62,305 nucleotides of DNA from a virus. Each line of letters opens with the position of its first letter. Position 1 is the stretch's first letter. The notes below the pieces were generated by a model. It did no database searches. It was not told the origin of the DNA and saw only the letters and a list, made by a program, of their open reading frames with translations. The position numbers and the translations under genes are program-made. The stretch lies in IMG/VR virus record IMGVR_UViG_3300020183_000076, positions 1 to 62,305 of that record. The stretch is one strand, 5' to 3'. Below, piece after piece: positions 48,570 to 57,680 of this stretch.

Positions 48570-49742
48570 TCAATCCAGCCAGCAGTTGTATTCAGCAGTA
48601 ACAATTCCCCTCTCTGGGTGAACAAACATCAAAGGCTGAGAGGCTCTGCCAACAGCAGCCAAACTCTCCATTGCATAAGTATTTGTTGACTCTGGGCTAC
48701 CCGAAATACGGCACTGAACTGTGTTAAATGTCATTTTAGTAGGAGTATGGAAATGTCCAAAATACACATCATCAAAATGTTCCGGTATAGCACCAACCTT
48801 CCAACCGTACACTTTTTTCTGGAAAGAGTAGAATGTTGAAAGACTACCGAACTGGTCCCCGTGAATTAATAAAGATGTATAGTTTCCAATCCTGTCTATT
48901 CCGTACCAGTTTCTTTCACCCCGGCCGTCTGGGATAACAAACTTAATACGCTTTTCACTTTCAAACATTAACTGCACTATTCTATACAACATTCTGTCCC
49001 CATTTGTCTCTGGGTCGTGATCTCTTCTACCTCTGCCACCAATGGCACCGTGATTTCCGATCACACCAACAAAGGTTATGTTTTCAAAATTTTCCAACAT
49101 CTTAGTAATGAACTTTTTCATTATTCTTGGACCATCGACGGTAATTTGTCTATACAAACCACCGTCAACGAGAAACGACTGGCCAGGGAAGATCAATTCC
49201 CCTTCAATAATGTCACCCAAACACCAAATGTGTAAATCCTTAACCGGATGGTCCTGCCTTTGGATTTCAGTAAGGTGTATAACCTTTTCTGCAAACTGGT
49301 CAATCCGACCTTCGCAAACCGTTGAGTTGTAATCAGGAGTAACTTTACACAACTGCCAGTCAGCGAGAACGGCAACAGCAACCTCTTCATTTTTCTTAGT
49401 AGAAAGTTTGGCAAGTTTTGGTTTGGGAACAGGAGCAATTTTGTTAGACTCAATGTCTTCCTTAACTGCACGGTAAACAGCATCAGCTAAATGGTCTTCT
49501 TTGCTCTTTAATTTTTCAAACTCCTGCAGCAGTTTTGTATAACTTATTTTTAATTCTGATTCCGACAATATCGGGGTGTCGCTCAAAGCATCTTTTGGCA
49601 TTTCAATAATTCCATTTTCTTTTCTATATTTACAAAGCCCCATAGAGTCAATAGACTTACGGCACGATGAGTCTGCATAGCGCTGATTGGCGGTATTTGG
49701 AGTGAACTCCACGCCACAGCCCTCTGCTCCACAAATTTTCAT
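48570..49742 (-). CDS. Calcineurin-like metallophosphoesterase
   Basis: A 390-residue protein. The N terminus has its own Cys site (CGAEGC ... C). The phosphoesterase core has ADWQ, GD-IIEG, GNHG, HGDQFG and GHFH in order, the metal-ligand set of Mre11/SbcD-like and related enzymes. Likely a nuclease or phosphatase for DNA repair or end processing. It is the first gene of the replication block after the tail genes. Confidence 0.87.
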   Translation of the reverse strand: MKICGAEGCGVEFTPNTANQRYADSSCRKSIDSMGLCKYRKENGIIEMPKDALSDTPILSESELKISYTKLLQEFEKLKSKEDHLADAVYRAVKEDIESNKIAPVPKPKLAKLSTKKNEEVAVAVLADWQLCKVTPDYNSTVCEGRIDQFAEKVIHLTEIQRQDHPVKDLHIWCLGDIIEGELIFPGQSFLVDGGLYRQITVDGPRIMKKFITKMLENFENITFVGVIGNHGAIGGRGRRDHDPETNGDRMLYRIVQLMFESEKRIKFVIPDGRGERNWYGIDRIGNYTSLLIHGDQFGSLSTFYSFQKKVYGWKVGAIPEHFDDVYFGHFHTPTKMTFNTVQCRISGSPESTNTYAMESLAAVGRASQPLMFVHPERGIVTAEYNCWLD

Positions 49743-49777
49743 AAGGTCAATTATATCAGATTTGGCAGGGGGCGGGT

Positions 49778-50218
49778 TTAATCATTTGGGAATTTTTTTC
49801 TCGGTGAAGGAAGCCGATTTGTAACCTTTTTTTTACCAACCCGATTTCTATCATTCATGTTCTTGCGCAACTTTTCACGGTGCTGTTCGCTTGGCCTTTT
49901 ACCTTCTCTATGAATTGCGCTGTGTTCTTTCTGTGAACATAAAAATAAATTTTCTAAACGATTATCTGTTTTTATCTCATTAATGTGGTGAATGCTTTCC
50001 CAAGCATGCAAATATCTTTCTAAATATTCCTCAAAAATAGCTCTATGTTCATAAATATAGCCCTTAATATTTGCGGGGTGATCTGGGTTGAGTATTCTTA
50101 CATAGCCTTTATCGTCTATGTATTTACCACCATTATAGTTTGGGTTGGATTCTCCGAAACCAACTTTATCAGACCACTCAACATCTTTTCTTTTGGATGC
50201 GAGTTCTCGTCTTTGCAT
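49778..50218 (-). CDS. HNH homing-type endonuclease
   Basis: A 146-residue protein: GYVRIL-x-PDHP near residue 35, EHR-x-x-x-E-x-x-L-x-R, then IHHIN-x-x-K-x-DNR-x-EN-L-x-LCS-x-x-EH, the HNH_3 layout of phage homing endonucleases. It lies at the border between tail and replication genes, so it probably arrived as a mobile gene. ATG (MQRREL) after CAGGGATAAA is preferred over a TTG six codons earlier. Confidence 0.88.
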   Translation of the reverse strand: MQRRELASKRKDVEWSDKVGFGESNPNYNGGKYIDDKGYVRILNPDHPANIKGYIYEHRAIFEEYLERYLHAWESIHHINEIKTDNRLENLFLCSQKEHSAIHREGKRPSEQHREKLRKNMNDRNRVGKKKVTNRLPSPRKKFPND

Positions 50219-50219
50219 T

Positions 50220-50879
50220 TTATCCCTGACCGCCAATGTCCTCTACATAAAATTGCATTCTATTTTCATTGCAAGGAATTGTGAAAGTTGACGGGAAGGC
50301 ATTGCTTGAACCGCTGTCTCGGTAAATTTCAACATTAAAAACTCCACTACCATTAGAACCAGCAATTCCTGCTGAAGTGGTAGTAACAAATGTGTATGTG
50401 CCAGCTCCAAAAATAATAGGAGCTGATCTTATGGTTGTATTTGCGGTAGTCGGAGCACCAGCAGCGGCATTTAAGTATGTGTGAATTGGCTGGTGGATTT
50501 TCCAATTATATATAACAGTTCCAGAAGCAGGAACATTACCAGATGTTAATCTTAAAACATATGTTGCATCTTCTTGCCCAGGGTTGGAAACTTGAATGCC
50601 GGGGAATACAAGGTTTAACCTAATATATCTGCTACCTGGTAGTGTAACTGAATTATCAACACCGCCACCTTCATTTTTAAGATTTATTATCTCATGGTAT
50701 GTGTCCATGGTTGCATGAGATATTGAAGATGTAACTTGTTTAATTTTTATTAAACCTCGCGGGTTGTCGTCAGTTGCCTCCTTTACCTGCTGTATGTTTT
50801 CAGACATCTGCTGAAGGCGCTCGGATGTGATGGGGGTACCCGCTGTCCAAGCAACCTGAGTATAATTTTCATAAGCCAT
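50220..50879 (-). CDS. Minor tail / virion protein
   Basis: A 219-residue, beta-rich, Thr/Gly/Asn-rich protein after the tail fibre gene. Its opening W-T-A-G-T-P-I-T-SERL-x-QM-x-x-NI is common at the N terminus of phage structural proteins. Possibly a fibre tip or receptor-binding component; no domain recognised. Confidence 0.6.
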   Translation of the reverse strand: MAYENYTQVAWTAGTPITSERLQQMSENIQQVKEATDDNPRGLIKIKQVTSSISHATMDTYHEIINLKNEGGGVDNSVTLPGSRYIRLNLVFPGIQVSNPGQEDATYVLRLTSGNVPASGTVIYNWKIHQPIHTYLNAAAGAPTTANTTIRSAPIIFGAGTYTFVTTTSAGIAGSNGSGVFNVEIYRDSGSSNAFPSTFTIPCNENRMQFYVEDIGGQG

Positions 50880-50888
50880 ATTATTCCA

Positions 50889-52364
50889 TTATACTCCGAT
50901 TATCTCATTTAATCTAGCCTCTAGATTTTCTACTCTTTCTATTAATTCTTTTATGGCAGAGGTTAATATGGGGACTAGCCCAGCATAATCAACCATCCAT
51001 GGACTATTTTTAACATCGTCACCGCCAACTGTGACAGGATGGGGATACGCTTTGTATAAATCTTGGGCTATAAAACCATGTGCTTCTTTATTGGGATCTT
51101 CAATCCATTTAAATGAAACTGGATTAATTTCTTTGATTATTGATAAACCGTTAGACAATATTTTAATATTTGATTTTAATCTACTGTCTGACGAGGTGAC
51201 GTACTTAACTGCCGAACTTCCATTAAATTCAATAGCACCAACAGCGTTGTTAGTATTGTAATTTACAAATCTTATGAAGTTCATGCCGTTGTCGTAACCC
51301 CTACTCATATCAAACATCTCACCAGTAGTGCTTGTCATTGTAAAATCGCAACGCCCTGTTGACCTAATACGTGCCTCAGCGCCTGATCCATTGGAGGTAA
51401 GGAAATAATCTTCAGCACTAAAACGATCAGTTCTTATGAAATCCTTAAATAACTGCGTGTTCCCTGTGCTGTTATCTGAGTTCATTATTCTTATACCGGA
51501 ACCACCCGTCCCTCTCAAAAACCCGCTTGTAGTGATTTCAATACCGTTTGTCCCATCCGAGACCATCATTGAACCGCTAAAAACACCATCTGCACCCGTT
51601 ATTGTTGCACCCGATAATGAACCTTGAAATAATCCTTCTTGTGCATATAGATATCCATTAGAATATAGAACAGCACTTCCGTTGTTGCTGGCAATATAAG
51701 TTGAAGCAATGTCCCATCCGCCAACATAACCATCATTTGCGATAACTGTTCCACGAACCAACACGTCGCTAAATTCAGCAATACCATTTGCATTGATTGC
51801 CCAACCTACACTGCCTGATATATAATTATTGCTTTTAATTATAGCATTTGTTGTAACGAAATCTGACTGCAGATCAATGATTGACATTACATTTTCAATT
51901 TGCGTGTTGCCAATTGCATTGGCTGCTATTTTAATACCAGTAATTGTCCCAGTCGCGATTTCATTGGCCGTAATAGTGTTAGCAGCTATTTGACCAGCAG
52001 TTATGGTGTTGGCAGCTATTTGACCAGCAGTTATGGTGTTAGCAGCTATTTGATTAGCAGTTATGGTGTTGGCAACAATTCTGTCTCCTTGAATTGTATT
52101 GGCGGTTATTGCTTTACCATTGAAAGTATTTGCTTCAAGCCGAATACCAGCCGGTTGTAAAACTTTAGACTGTATAGTTCTGACAATAAAGTCTTCAAAA
52201 TTAATTCTATTTTGCTCCTGACGAGTGATTCTAGTGGGGGAACCAACAGTGCTGGTTGTAAAATCAAAAACAGAATATTGGCCAACATCAATCAATGTAG
52301 AATTAATACCATTATGGCTGTGACCGCCGGTTGCTTGAAAATAAATTGAATTTTCTGATGCCAT
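50889..52364 (-). CDS. Tail fibre with S74 intramolecular chaperone
   Basis: A 491-residue fibre. Residues about 75-150 are a tandem repeat of a ten-residue unit (ANTITAGQIA). A beta-rich shaft follows. The C-terminal ~100 residues are a Peptidase_S74 domain: the SDSRLKSNI box carries the self-cleaving Ser, followed by GFIAQDLY and a coiled-coil end. Such domains trimerise the fibre and then release themselves. Ribosome site AAAGGCGGAGTA. Confidence 0.9.
   Translation of the reverse strand: MASENSIYFQATGGHSHNGINSTLIDVGQYSVFDFTTSTVGSPTRITRQEQNRINFEDFIVRTIQSKVLQPAGIRLEANTFNGKAITANTIQGDRIVANTITANQIAANTITAGQIAANTITAGQIAANTITANEIATGTITGIKIAANAIGNTQIENVMSIIDLQSDFVTTNAIIKSNNYISGSVGWAINANGIAEFSDVLVRGTVIANDGYVGGWDIASTYIASNNGSAVLYSNGYLYAQEGLFQGSLSGATITGADGVFSGSMMVSDGTNGIEITTSGFLRGTGGSGIRIMNSDNSTGNTQLFKDFIRTDRFSAEDYFLTSNGSGAEARIRSTGRCDFTMTSTTGEMFDMSRGYDNGMNFIRFVNYNTNNAVGAIEFNGSSAVKYVTSSDSRLKSNIKILSNGLSIIKEINPVSFKWIEDPNKEAHGFIAQDLYKAYPHPVTVGGDDVKNSPWMVDYAGLVPILTSAIKELIERVENLEARLNEIIGV
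51965..52095 (-). repeat. 30-bp tandem repeat in the fibre gene
   Basis: About four copies of a 30-bp unit containing AGCAGCTATTTGACCAGCAG, with few mismatches. It encodes the ANTITAGQIA protein repeats. Confidence 0.85.
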
Positions 52365-55300
52365 TACTCCGCCTTTCTTAATAAAATTTTATGTTCAATT
52401 GTGTCGCCAAAAGAAATGCTATGAGAAATAACCCAATAACTAACATTTGTAATATCCAAACTTAACAATTCAGTTATTTCAATTCTATCACCAATTTGAA
52501 TTTGCGGGATGGCAATGCTCGTAACATCCACGACAGGCATTGGTGTTGTAAATTTTGATATTAAAAAATCTGCTATGGTTTGTGCTTTTACAGGGTCCAT
52601 AATATATGGATTATTAATTACGACTTCTTTTAAACCATATCTTCTTATAGATTCAGACAAAGATGCCACTTGTTTTTTAACTTGGTTAGAACCAGATTGA
52701 CCAATCACTGGGACACCAGAGATAGATGTTGCCTCTTGCTCCCCCGTTAAAGGGTTTGTGCCCTGAATGTACGCTAGATTACCGCTAGGAAGCGCCGAGG
52801 TCGCTGATAAAACGAGTTCGGCAAAATACGGCGTTGTGTTGAATTTAGAAATTTCCAGAAGCGGTGGCGATCTAAAAGCAGCGTTTGCTGCCGTAACGAA
52901 AGGGAACAGGATATTAAAAACTGGGGCTCCTTCATATTTAATTTCATAATACCTAGATTCTCTGACAGGATCGTTTGCATAATGAGCAGATGGTGTTGTG
53001 TCAAACATCCCTCTTTCAACATTTAAAAAATTTTGTGAATCTAAATCATTATATTTAATAATTTCGTTACTTATTTTAATATAACCGCTTTGACTAAAAG
53101 GAGGAGTATTTGTTGTATTTACAGGTATGCTATTAGATGATGAAGATATATTATTTCTTAAAGTAACAGCACCAAGTGTAGAGCCCTCTGTTGCGTTCCA
53201 CACAGGTCTCCTGGATGTCAAAGCAGGAATTTCGTCTGTAACCTCAACAGTTACTTTATTAACTTGTAATTGTACATTATATTCTGCTGAAACGATGTGA
53301 GAGTTGCCTGATATTTGTTTTTGCACAGAGTAGTGTTGGTCAATTGATGGTTCATAAAATCTATAAAAATGGTAATAAGTAAATTTATTATTTTCATCAA
53401 CAAAGAATCTGCCAAAATCACCAAGTGCAATATCATCAATAATTGCCTTCACACTCTTTTCGTTTCCGTATAAATGTGGAAATTTTGTTAGTGGTTTAAT
53501 TTGTGTTGCAATATATCTATTGCGAATTTCGTCTCCATCTAAACACTTGTTATATATAATCAACTCATCAATTAAAAAATCTTTACCAGCATTAGCAATT
53601 GTGATGTCTCCCAAACCAAATGTAGAAACTATGGAGTTGCTTTCTGTGGCTTTATGTTGGCCGTTTAAATAATATTTTATAACTTTATTTTTTTTTGTTA
53701 CACAAATGTGTTGCCATTTATCAGGATCTAAGGCCGTATTTGTAGATACTATTTTATTTCCATTGCTACCATTTAATGTAAAACCATTTCCAGAGTTATT
53801 ATAAAAAAATGTATAACCATAATTAACGGAATTTGCTGTAGTTACATTTGTTATATATGTTCCGCTATTGCTAAAAGTTCCATTAGGAAATTTTACATAT
53901 AATTCAATAGTAAATTCTCCATCGTTATATTTAGAAGAATTTGTATTTTCTAAATCTAGAGATTCGTCATAAGGAATTACTATGGAAGAAGACGTTACAA
54001 CTTTTACAGATTTGCTTCCTGGCTCTGAAACAAGTCCGGTTGTTTGATTAATTTCAACAGGACCAATATACTTTCCGTCATTTCTGTAATGATTTCTGTT
54101 TTTAGAATTTTTTACAGATGTCACATTTCTTGAGCCAACAGCATCCTCTGCGACAGTTGTGTACGCAGAACTGACGGGGATCTGCACTTGACCTGACCCA
54201 GAAAGTTGGCTATATAGTTTCAATTGGAAACTGCTCCCGCTACCTTGAGCGCCAGCTCCATGGTAGAATTCAATTCTTAATTTATAAGGCACACCGGCAT
54301 CTAAATTTAAATAGAATCCCAAATATTCATAAGATGTCAAATTTCTTGTTGCAGTTGCCGTTGCATTTAAATTCCAATAATCAAGAATTATTGTATTATC
54401 TAAGTACGCCCTAATCCCCGCATTTCTTGTTGAAATATTAATAGAGTAGTCTCCACTTTGAGTAGGAACAAAATATCCGTCAACAACCCCATTAAAATAT
54501 TCACTTTGAGCTGTTGAGTTTACGCTTTGCAAAACTCCATTAATACTTGGAATAAAAGCAAAATCTGAAATGTCTAGGCACAACTGAGTGTTTGAGTTGA
54601 ATCCGTAAACGCCCGACGCAGAGGTGCTGTATGAAACATAAGAAGCAGGAATGTAAGGTTTAATTCTTAAAGCCCTGTCGTATGCTGAAAGCTCTCGGTC
54701 AAGAGCGTCAGCGACAATATCTTTAAGAGTGTTTTCTTTACCTACTTCAATTTTCCAAGCACGCAGTCTCAACCCCTGTCCTGGGGTGATTGCCACACCC
54801 GTTTTATCTGGAGAAAATTCTGAAAACGAATACAGCGCAATTGCGTTTTTTCTTCCATAATCGTTGAATGGATAGATTTGATTTGATTCTTTTTTTGAAA
54901 TATTTGTCAACATCATTAAGTTTTCAATGGCTTCTCCAACAGTTGCGTTTTGAATATGGAAACCTTTAGTAATTTGTTTTTCAGTTAAAAATTTTGTTTT
55001 ATCAATGCACTTAACAGAAACCTCCATTGAACTTCCGCCAGTCCACTCATCAATATAGAATTCTCCAAAGTCAATGTATTCAAAAGGATCAAAAGACACA
55101 ACTTCTCCAGAAGTGTGAGAAGAAGCTGTTGTCGTACCAAACCCGCGTTCTAAAATTGTCACGGTTTTATCTGTTCTTGTGGAGCACAAAACCATTTCTT
55201 CATTTAGTTTGTTTGGAGAAATTGTCAAAATAAAGTTGTTTGTTGCATTTCCATTCAAAAATCCTGCCGCGTCCAAAACTGTGAGGCTGTTTGAGGTCGT

Positions 55301-56284
55301 ATTCATGTTTGCTGTCAAAACAGTGTTAACGAGTAAAGAGTTGCTTTTTACAATTTGCCAACCGTTATATATGTTAACTTTAAGATCTTTTTTCATATAC
55401 TTGCCGTATAGTGAATTATCATTAAAAGGACTGAAATGTTTTGTTGTATTATCAAGAGTAATAGAGGCCGTGCTTGAGCCACCTCCTCCGATAGGAATGG
55501 AATTTTCATACAATTCCCCCACCCTATCCACTGAGTGACTAATTACATAGTCTGTAACATCAACCTCATAAATTGGAACAACTTCCATTATCCGAGCATT
55601 GTCTAGTTTATTTCTAGTACTTAAAATTGTAAGTTTAATTTGATAAATATCGTATGTTCCAGCAGTATCTGGAATATTATGAATTTTATAATATTCGTCT
55701 TTGCCCATTTCACCGTACTGATCATAAATTTTTGACAGTGTGTTATTGTAAGCTTCTATTCTATACCATTGAACCTTGCCGAAATATTCAGATGTTACAA
55801 TTTTTATCTTATTTATTTTTCTTTGTGTAAAAGTATACTCAACATAAGGGGATGTAGTAAACGCAAAACCGCCATCGGCATATGTTGATGATGTTGATTT
55901 AGCATTTGATCTCCAACCAAATTTAAAATTATCTTCTGTGTCTGATGGCATTGCGTACCAGTTGCCATTTGCTCTAATAACTTGACCGTGCTCATCTTTA
56001 TCATTACAGACAGCCCAAGCAAAAGTTTGGCGTTCAGAACCGCTCATTGATTGTTCCGGTTTAAAGTAAAACCCAGATTGGAGAGTGGTCCCCGCCATTT
56101 GAGTACTCCTAGTACCCCGAGATGTGTTGGAATATGTATCATTTGTTGCTATCGTAAGATTTTCTACATGTCTATTATCTAAAAATGTAATTAAAATTTT
56201 AGGTTTGACCCTTTGTGCATATGCATTCGTAGCACTAGAAAATGAGTTGGACAGCGTTTTGCCGTGCATATCTTGCGTTAGCAT
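52364..56284 (-). CDS. Large tail protein with PA14-like and LamG-like domains
   Basis: A 1306-residue virion protein. The first ~450 residues look like a baseplate/hub-type beta region. Around 580-680, YF-x-G-V-DGYF-x-P-x-x-SGDY and YLDN-x-I-ILDYW resemble a PA14 carbohydrate-binding domain. Around 780-920, FTIELYVKFP...WQHICVTKK...YYLNG matches a LamG/concanavalin fold. A tail-hub-like C-terminal part follows. It probably binds cell-wall glycans. Start after GGAGGAAGTTTA, 9 codons inside the open frame. Confidence 0.8.
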   Translation of the reverse strand: MLTQDMHGKTLSNSFSSATNAYAQRVKPKILITFLDNRHVENLTIATNDTYSNTSRGTRSTQMAGTTLQSGFYFKPEQSMSGSERQTFAWAVCNDKDEHGQVIRANGNWYAMPSDTEDNFKFGWRSNAKSTSSTYADGGFAFTTSPYVEYTFTQRKINKIKIVTSEYFGKVQWYRIEAYNNTLSKIYDQYGEMGKDEYYKIHNIPDTAGTYDIYQIKLTILSTRNKLDNARIMEVVPIYEVDVTDYVISHSVDRVGELYENSIPIGGGGSSTASITLDNTTKHFSPFNDNSLYGKYMKKDLKVNIYNGWQIVKSNSLLVNTVLTANMNTTSNSLTVLDAAGFLNGNATNNFILTISPNKLNEEMVLCSTRTDKTVTILERGFGTTTASSHTSGEVVSFDPFEYIDFGEFYIDEWTGGSSMEVSVKCIDKTKFLTEKQITKGFHIQNATVGEAIENLMMLTNISKKESNQIYPFNDYGRKNAIALYSFSEFSPDKTGVAITPGQGLRLRAWKIEVGKENTLKDIVADALDRELSAYDRALRIKPYIPASYVSYSTSASGVYGFNSNTQLCLDISDFAFIPSINGVLQSVNSTAQSEYFNGVVDGYFVPTQSGDYSINISTRNAGIRAYLDNTIILDYWNLNATATATRNLTSYEYLGFYLNLDAGVPYKLRIEFYHGAGAQGSGSSFQLKLYSQLSGSGQVQIPVSSAYTTVAEDAVGSRNVTSVKNSKNRNHYRNDGKYIGPVEINQTTGLVSEPGSKSVKVVTSSSIVIPYDESLDLENTNSSKYNDGEFTIELYVKFPNGTFSNSGTYITNVTTANSVNYGYTFFYNNSGNGFTLNGSNGNKIVSTNTALDPDKWQHICVTKKNKVIKYYLNGQHKATESNSIVSTFGLGDITIANAGKDFLIDELIIYNKCLDGDEIRNRYIATQIKPLTKFPHLYGNEKSVKAIIDDIALGDFGRFFVDENNKFTYYHFYRFYEPSIDQHYSVQKQISGNSHIVSAEYNVQLQVNKVTVEVTDEIPALTSRRPVWNATEGSTLGAVTLRNNISSSSNSIPVNTTNTPPFSQSGYIKISNEIIKYNDLDSQNFLNVERGMFDTTPSAHYANDPVRESRYYEIKYEGAPVFNILFPFVTAANAAFRSPPLLEISKFNTTPYFAELVLSATSALPSGNLAYIQGTNPLTGEQEATSISGVPVIGQSGSNQVKKQVASLSESIRRYGLKEVVINNPYIMDPVKAQTIADFLISKFTTPMPVVDVTSIAIPQIQIGDRIEITELLSLDITNVSYWVISHSISFGDTIEHKILLRKAE

Positions 56285-57285
56285 TAAACTTCCTCCAACT
56301 CTAAATCGCATTTATAAAAATAAACATTCTGAGTTAAATCTCTTCTCACAATGTCTTCTGTGTAGGACTTTACAAATACATTATAACTCGTCTCAACCGG
56401 CAAATCTTGAGGATTCGTACCGTAACTTATAATTTTCAAAATATGAGAATTCATGTCGCTTGCAATTTCTCTTATATAATCCCTGGCTTCTCTTTTATCA
56501 AAAGTTTCATATTTTTTAGATGGCAACCATTCCCAGCCAATTTTTACAACCATTTTATTTGGAGTACTTGATTTATAATATCTAGATTTTTTAGAATTCC
56601 AATTTATTTTTTCAACTTTTACTTGACCAACATCATAACTAATATTTCTATTTTGAGCGGTGAGAGGCTTGTCGTCTAAAACGATTAAAGAAACAATTGA
56701 ACCTGGGAAGCGGCTTGTTGAGGTTATTCTGAGTATGTCAGCAACAACCAGACCTGTGACTATTGACAAATTTGCTTTTAATAAAAGAATTTCGCCAGCC
56801 AGCAACACAAACAACGAAGAACCAGACAGGTTTGCACTTAAGAGTTTGATAATTTTTGCATTTATGGTTGTGTTTAAATTTGAATCAAGATTAACAGCAG
56901 CCTTTATTATTTTTAAAGATGTAATGTTTGTAGAAAGATTGCCTGTTTGCGTCGCTGGTATGGCATACCTAATGGCAAGAGAAGTTGCGCTTAGGTCCAC
57001 ACTCGCATCGGCAATTACCAAAGCTTTTAAAATGTAAATTCCAACAACGACCGTTGCGCCATCAATACTGAGTAATGAACTAACTGTTTGAATTAGACCA
57101 GCCAAAGCGGTTAGATTTGATTCAAACGACAGAGCAGAGTCTGCTTTTACAATTTTTCCTGCAACTGCTGTTTGTTCTGACTCAATAGAAAGGACGGCAG
57201 CAATTCCGATAATTGGGCCTCCGTTGTAGAACTTTTCACCAGAAGCATTTGCTGTAATCTCATATGTAAATTCTTCGTTAGACAT
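56284..57285 (-). CDS. Tail protein, duplicated C-terminal domain
   Basis: A 333-residue protein. Residues 1-220 are low-complexity alternating Ala/Ser/Leu/Ile strands that look like short beta repeats. The last ~100 residues are homologous to the neighbouring 131-residue protein: (K/R)YYKS, W-E-WLPS, R-x-ARDY, SY-E-x-x-x-RRD and a shared ending EEV. Likely a tail component next to the hub. TAATG overlaps on both sides. Confidence 0.7.
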   Translation of the reverse strand: MSNEEFTYEITANASGEKFYNGGPIIGIAAVLSIESEQTAVAGKIVKADSALSFESNLTALAGLIQTVSSLLSIDGATVVVGIYILKALVIADASVDLSATSLAIRYAIPATQTGNLSTNITSLKIIKAAVNLDSNLNTTINAKIIKLLSANLSGSSLFVLLAGEILLLKANLSIVTGLVVADILRITSTSRFPGSIVSLIVLDDKPLTAQNRNISYDVGQVKVEKINWNSKKSRYYKSSTPNKMVVKIGWEWLPSKKYETFDKREARDYIREIASDMNSHILKIISYGTNPQDLPVETSYNVFVKSYTEDIVRRDLTQNVYFYKCDLELEEV

Positions 57286-57680
57286 TACACTTCCTCAAAA
57301 ACCATGTTAACTCTATAATAATCACAACCTTGAGAAATTTCTCTTCTTATAAGAGATTCCGAATAAGATTGGAGATATACATCTATTGTTTCAGCATTCT
57401 CATCTGCTGTAATTTTTATTTTCATTGGTATTTTATTTGCAATTGCTGTAAGCGACTTTAAATAATCCCGCCCTTTTCTATTGTCTATTGTTTTTGAAGA
57501 AAGAGATGGCAAATAATCCCATTGAAAAGAAAATGTTCTTTTAATAGACCTGTAATATCTTCTTTTGGAGCCAGAGTCCAGTTCAACTTCTGAGGCATTA
57601 ATGTTTATCACATCATTTATTTGTCGGCCCTGCTCGGTAATTTCTTGATTATTTAAAGACAAAAAACTTACAATTGTCAT
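57285..57680 (-). CDS. Distal-tail-like minor tail protein
   Basis: A 131-residue protein homologous to the C-terminal domain of the gene at 56284: RYYRS, WDYLPS, RKGRDYL, SYSE-x-LIRRE, FEEV. Position directly after the tape-measure gene is where tail-completion or distal tail proteins lie. AGAGGAATGTA ribosome site. Confidence 0.65.
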   Translation of the reverse strand: MTIVSFLSLNNQEITEQGRQINDVININASEVELDSGSKRRYYRSIKRTFSFQWDYLPSLSSKTIDNRKGRDYLKSLTAIANKIPMKIKITADENAETIDVYLQSYSESLIRREISQGCDYYRVNMVFEEV

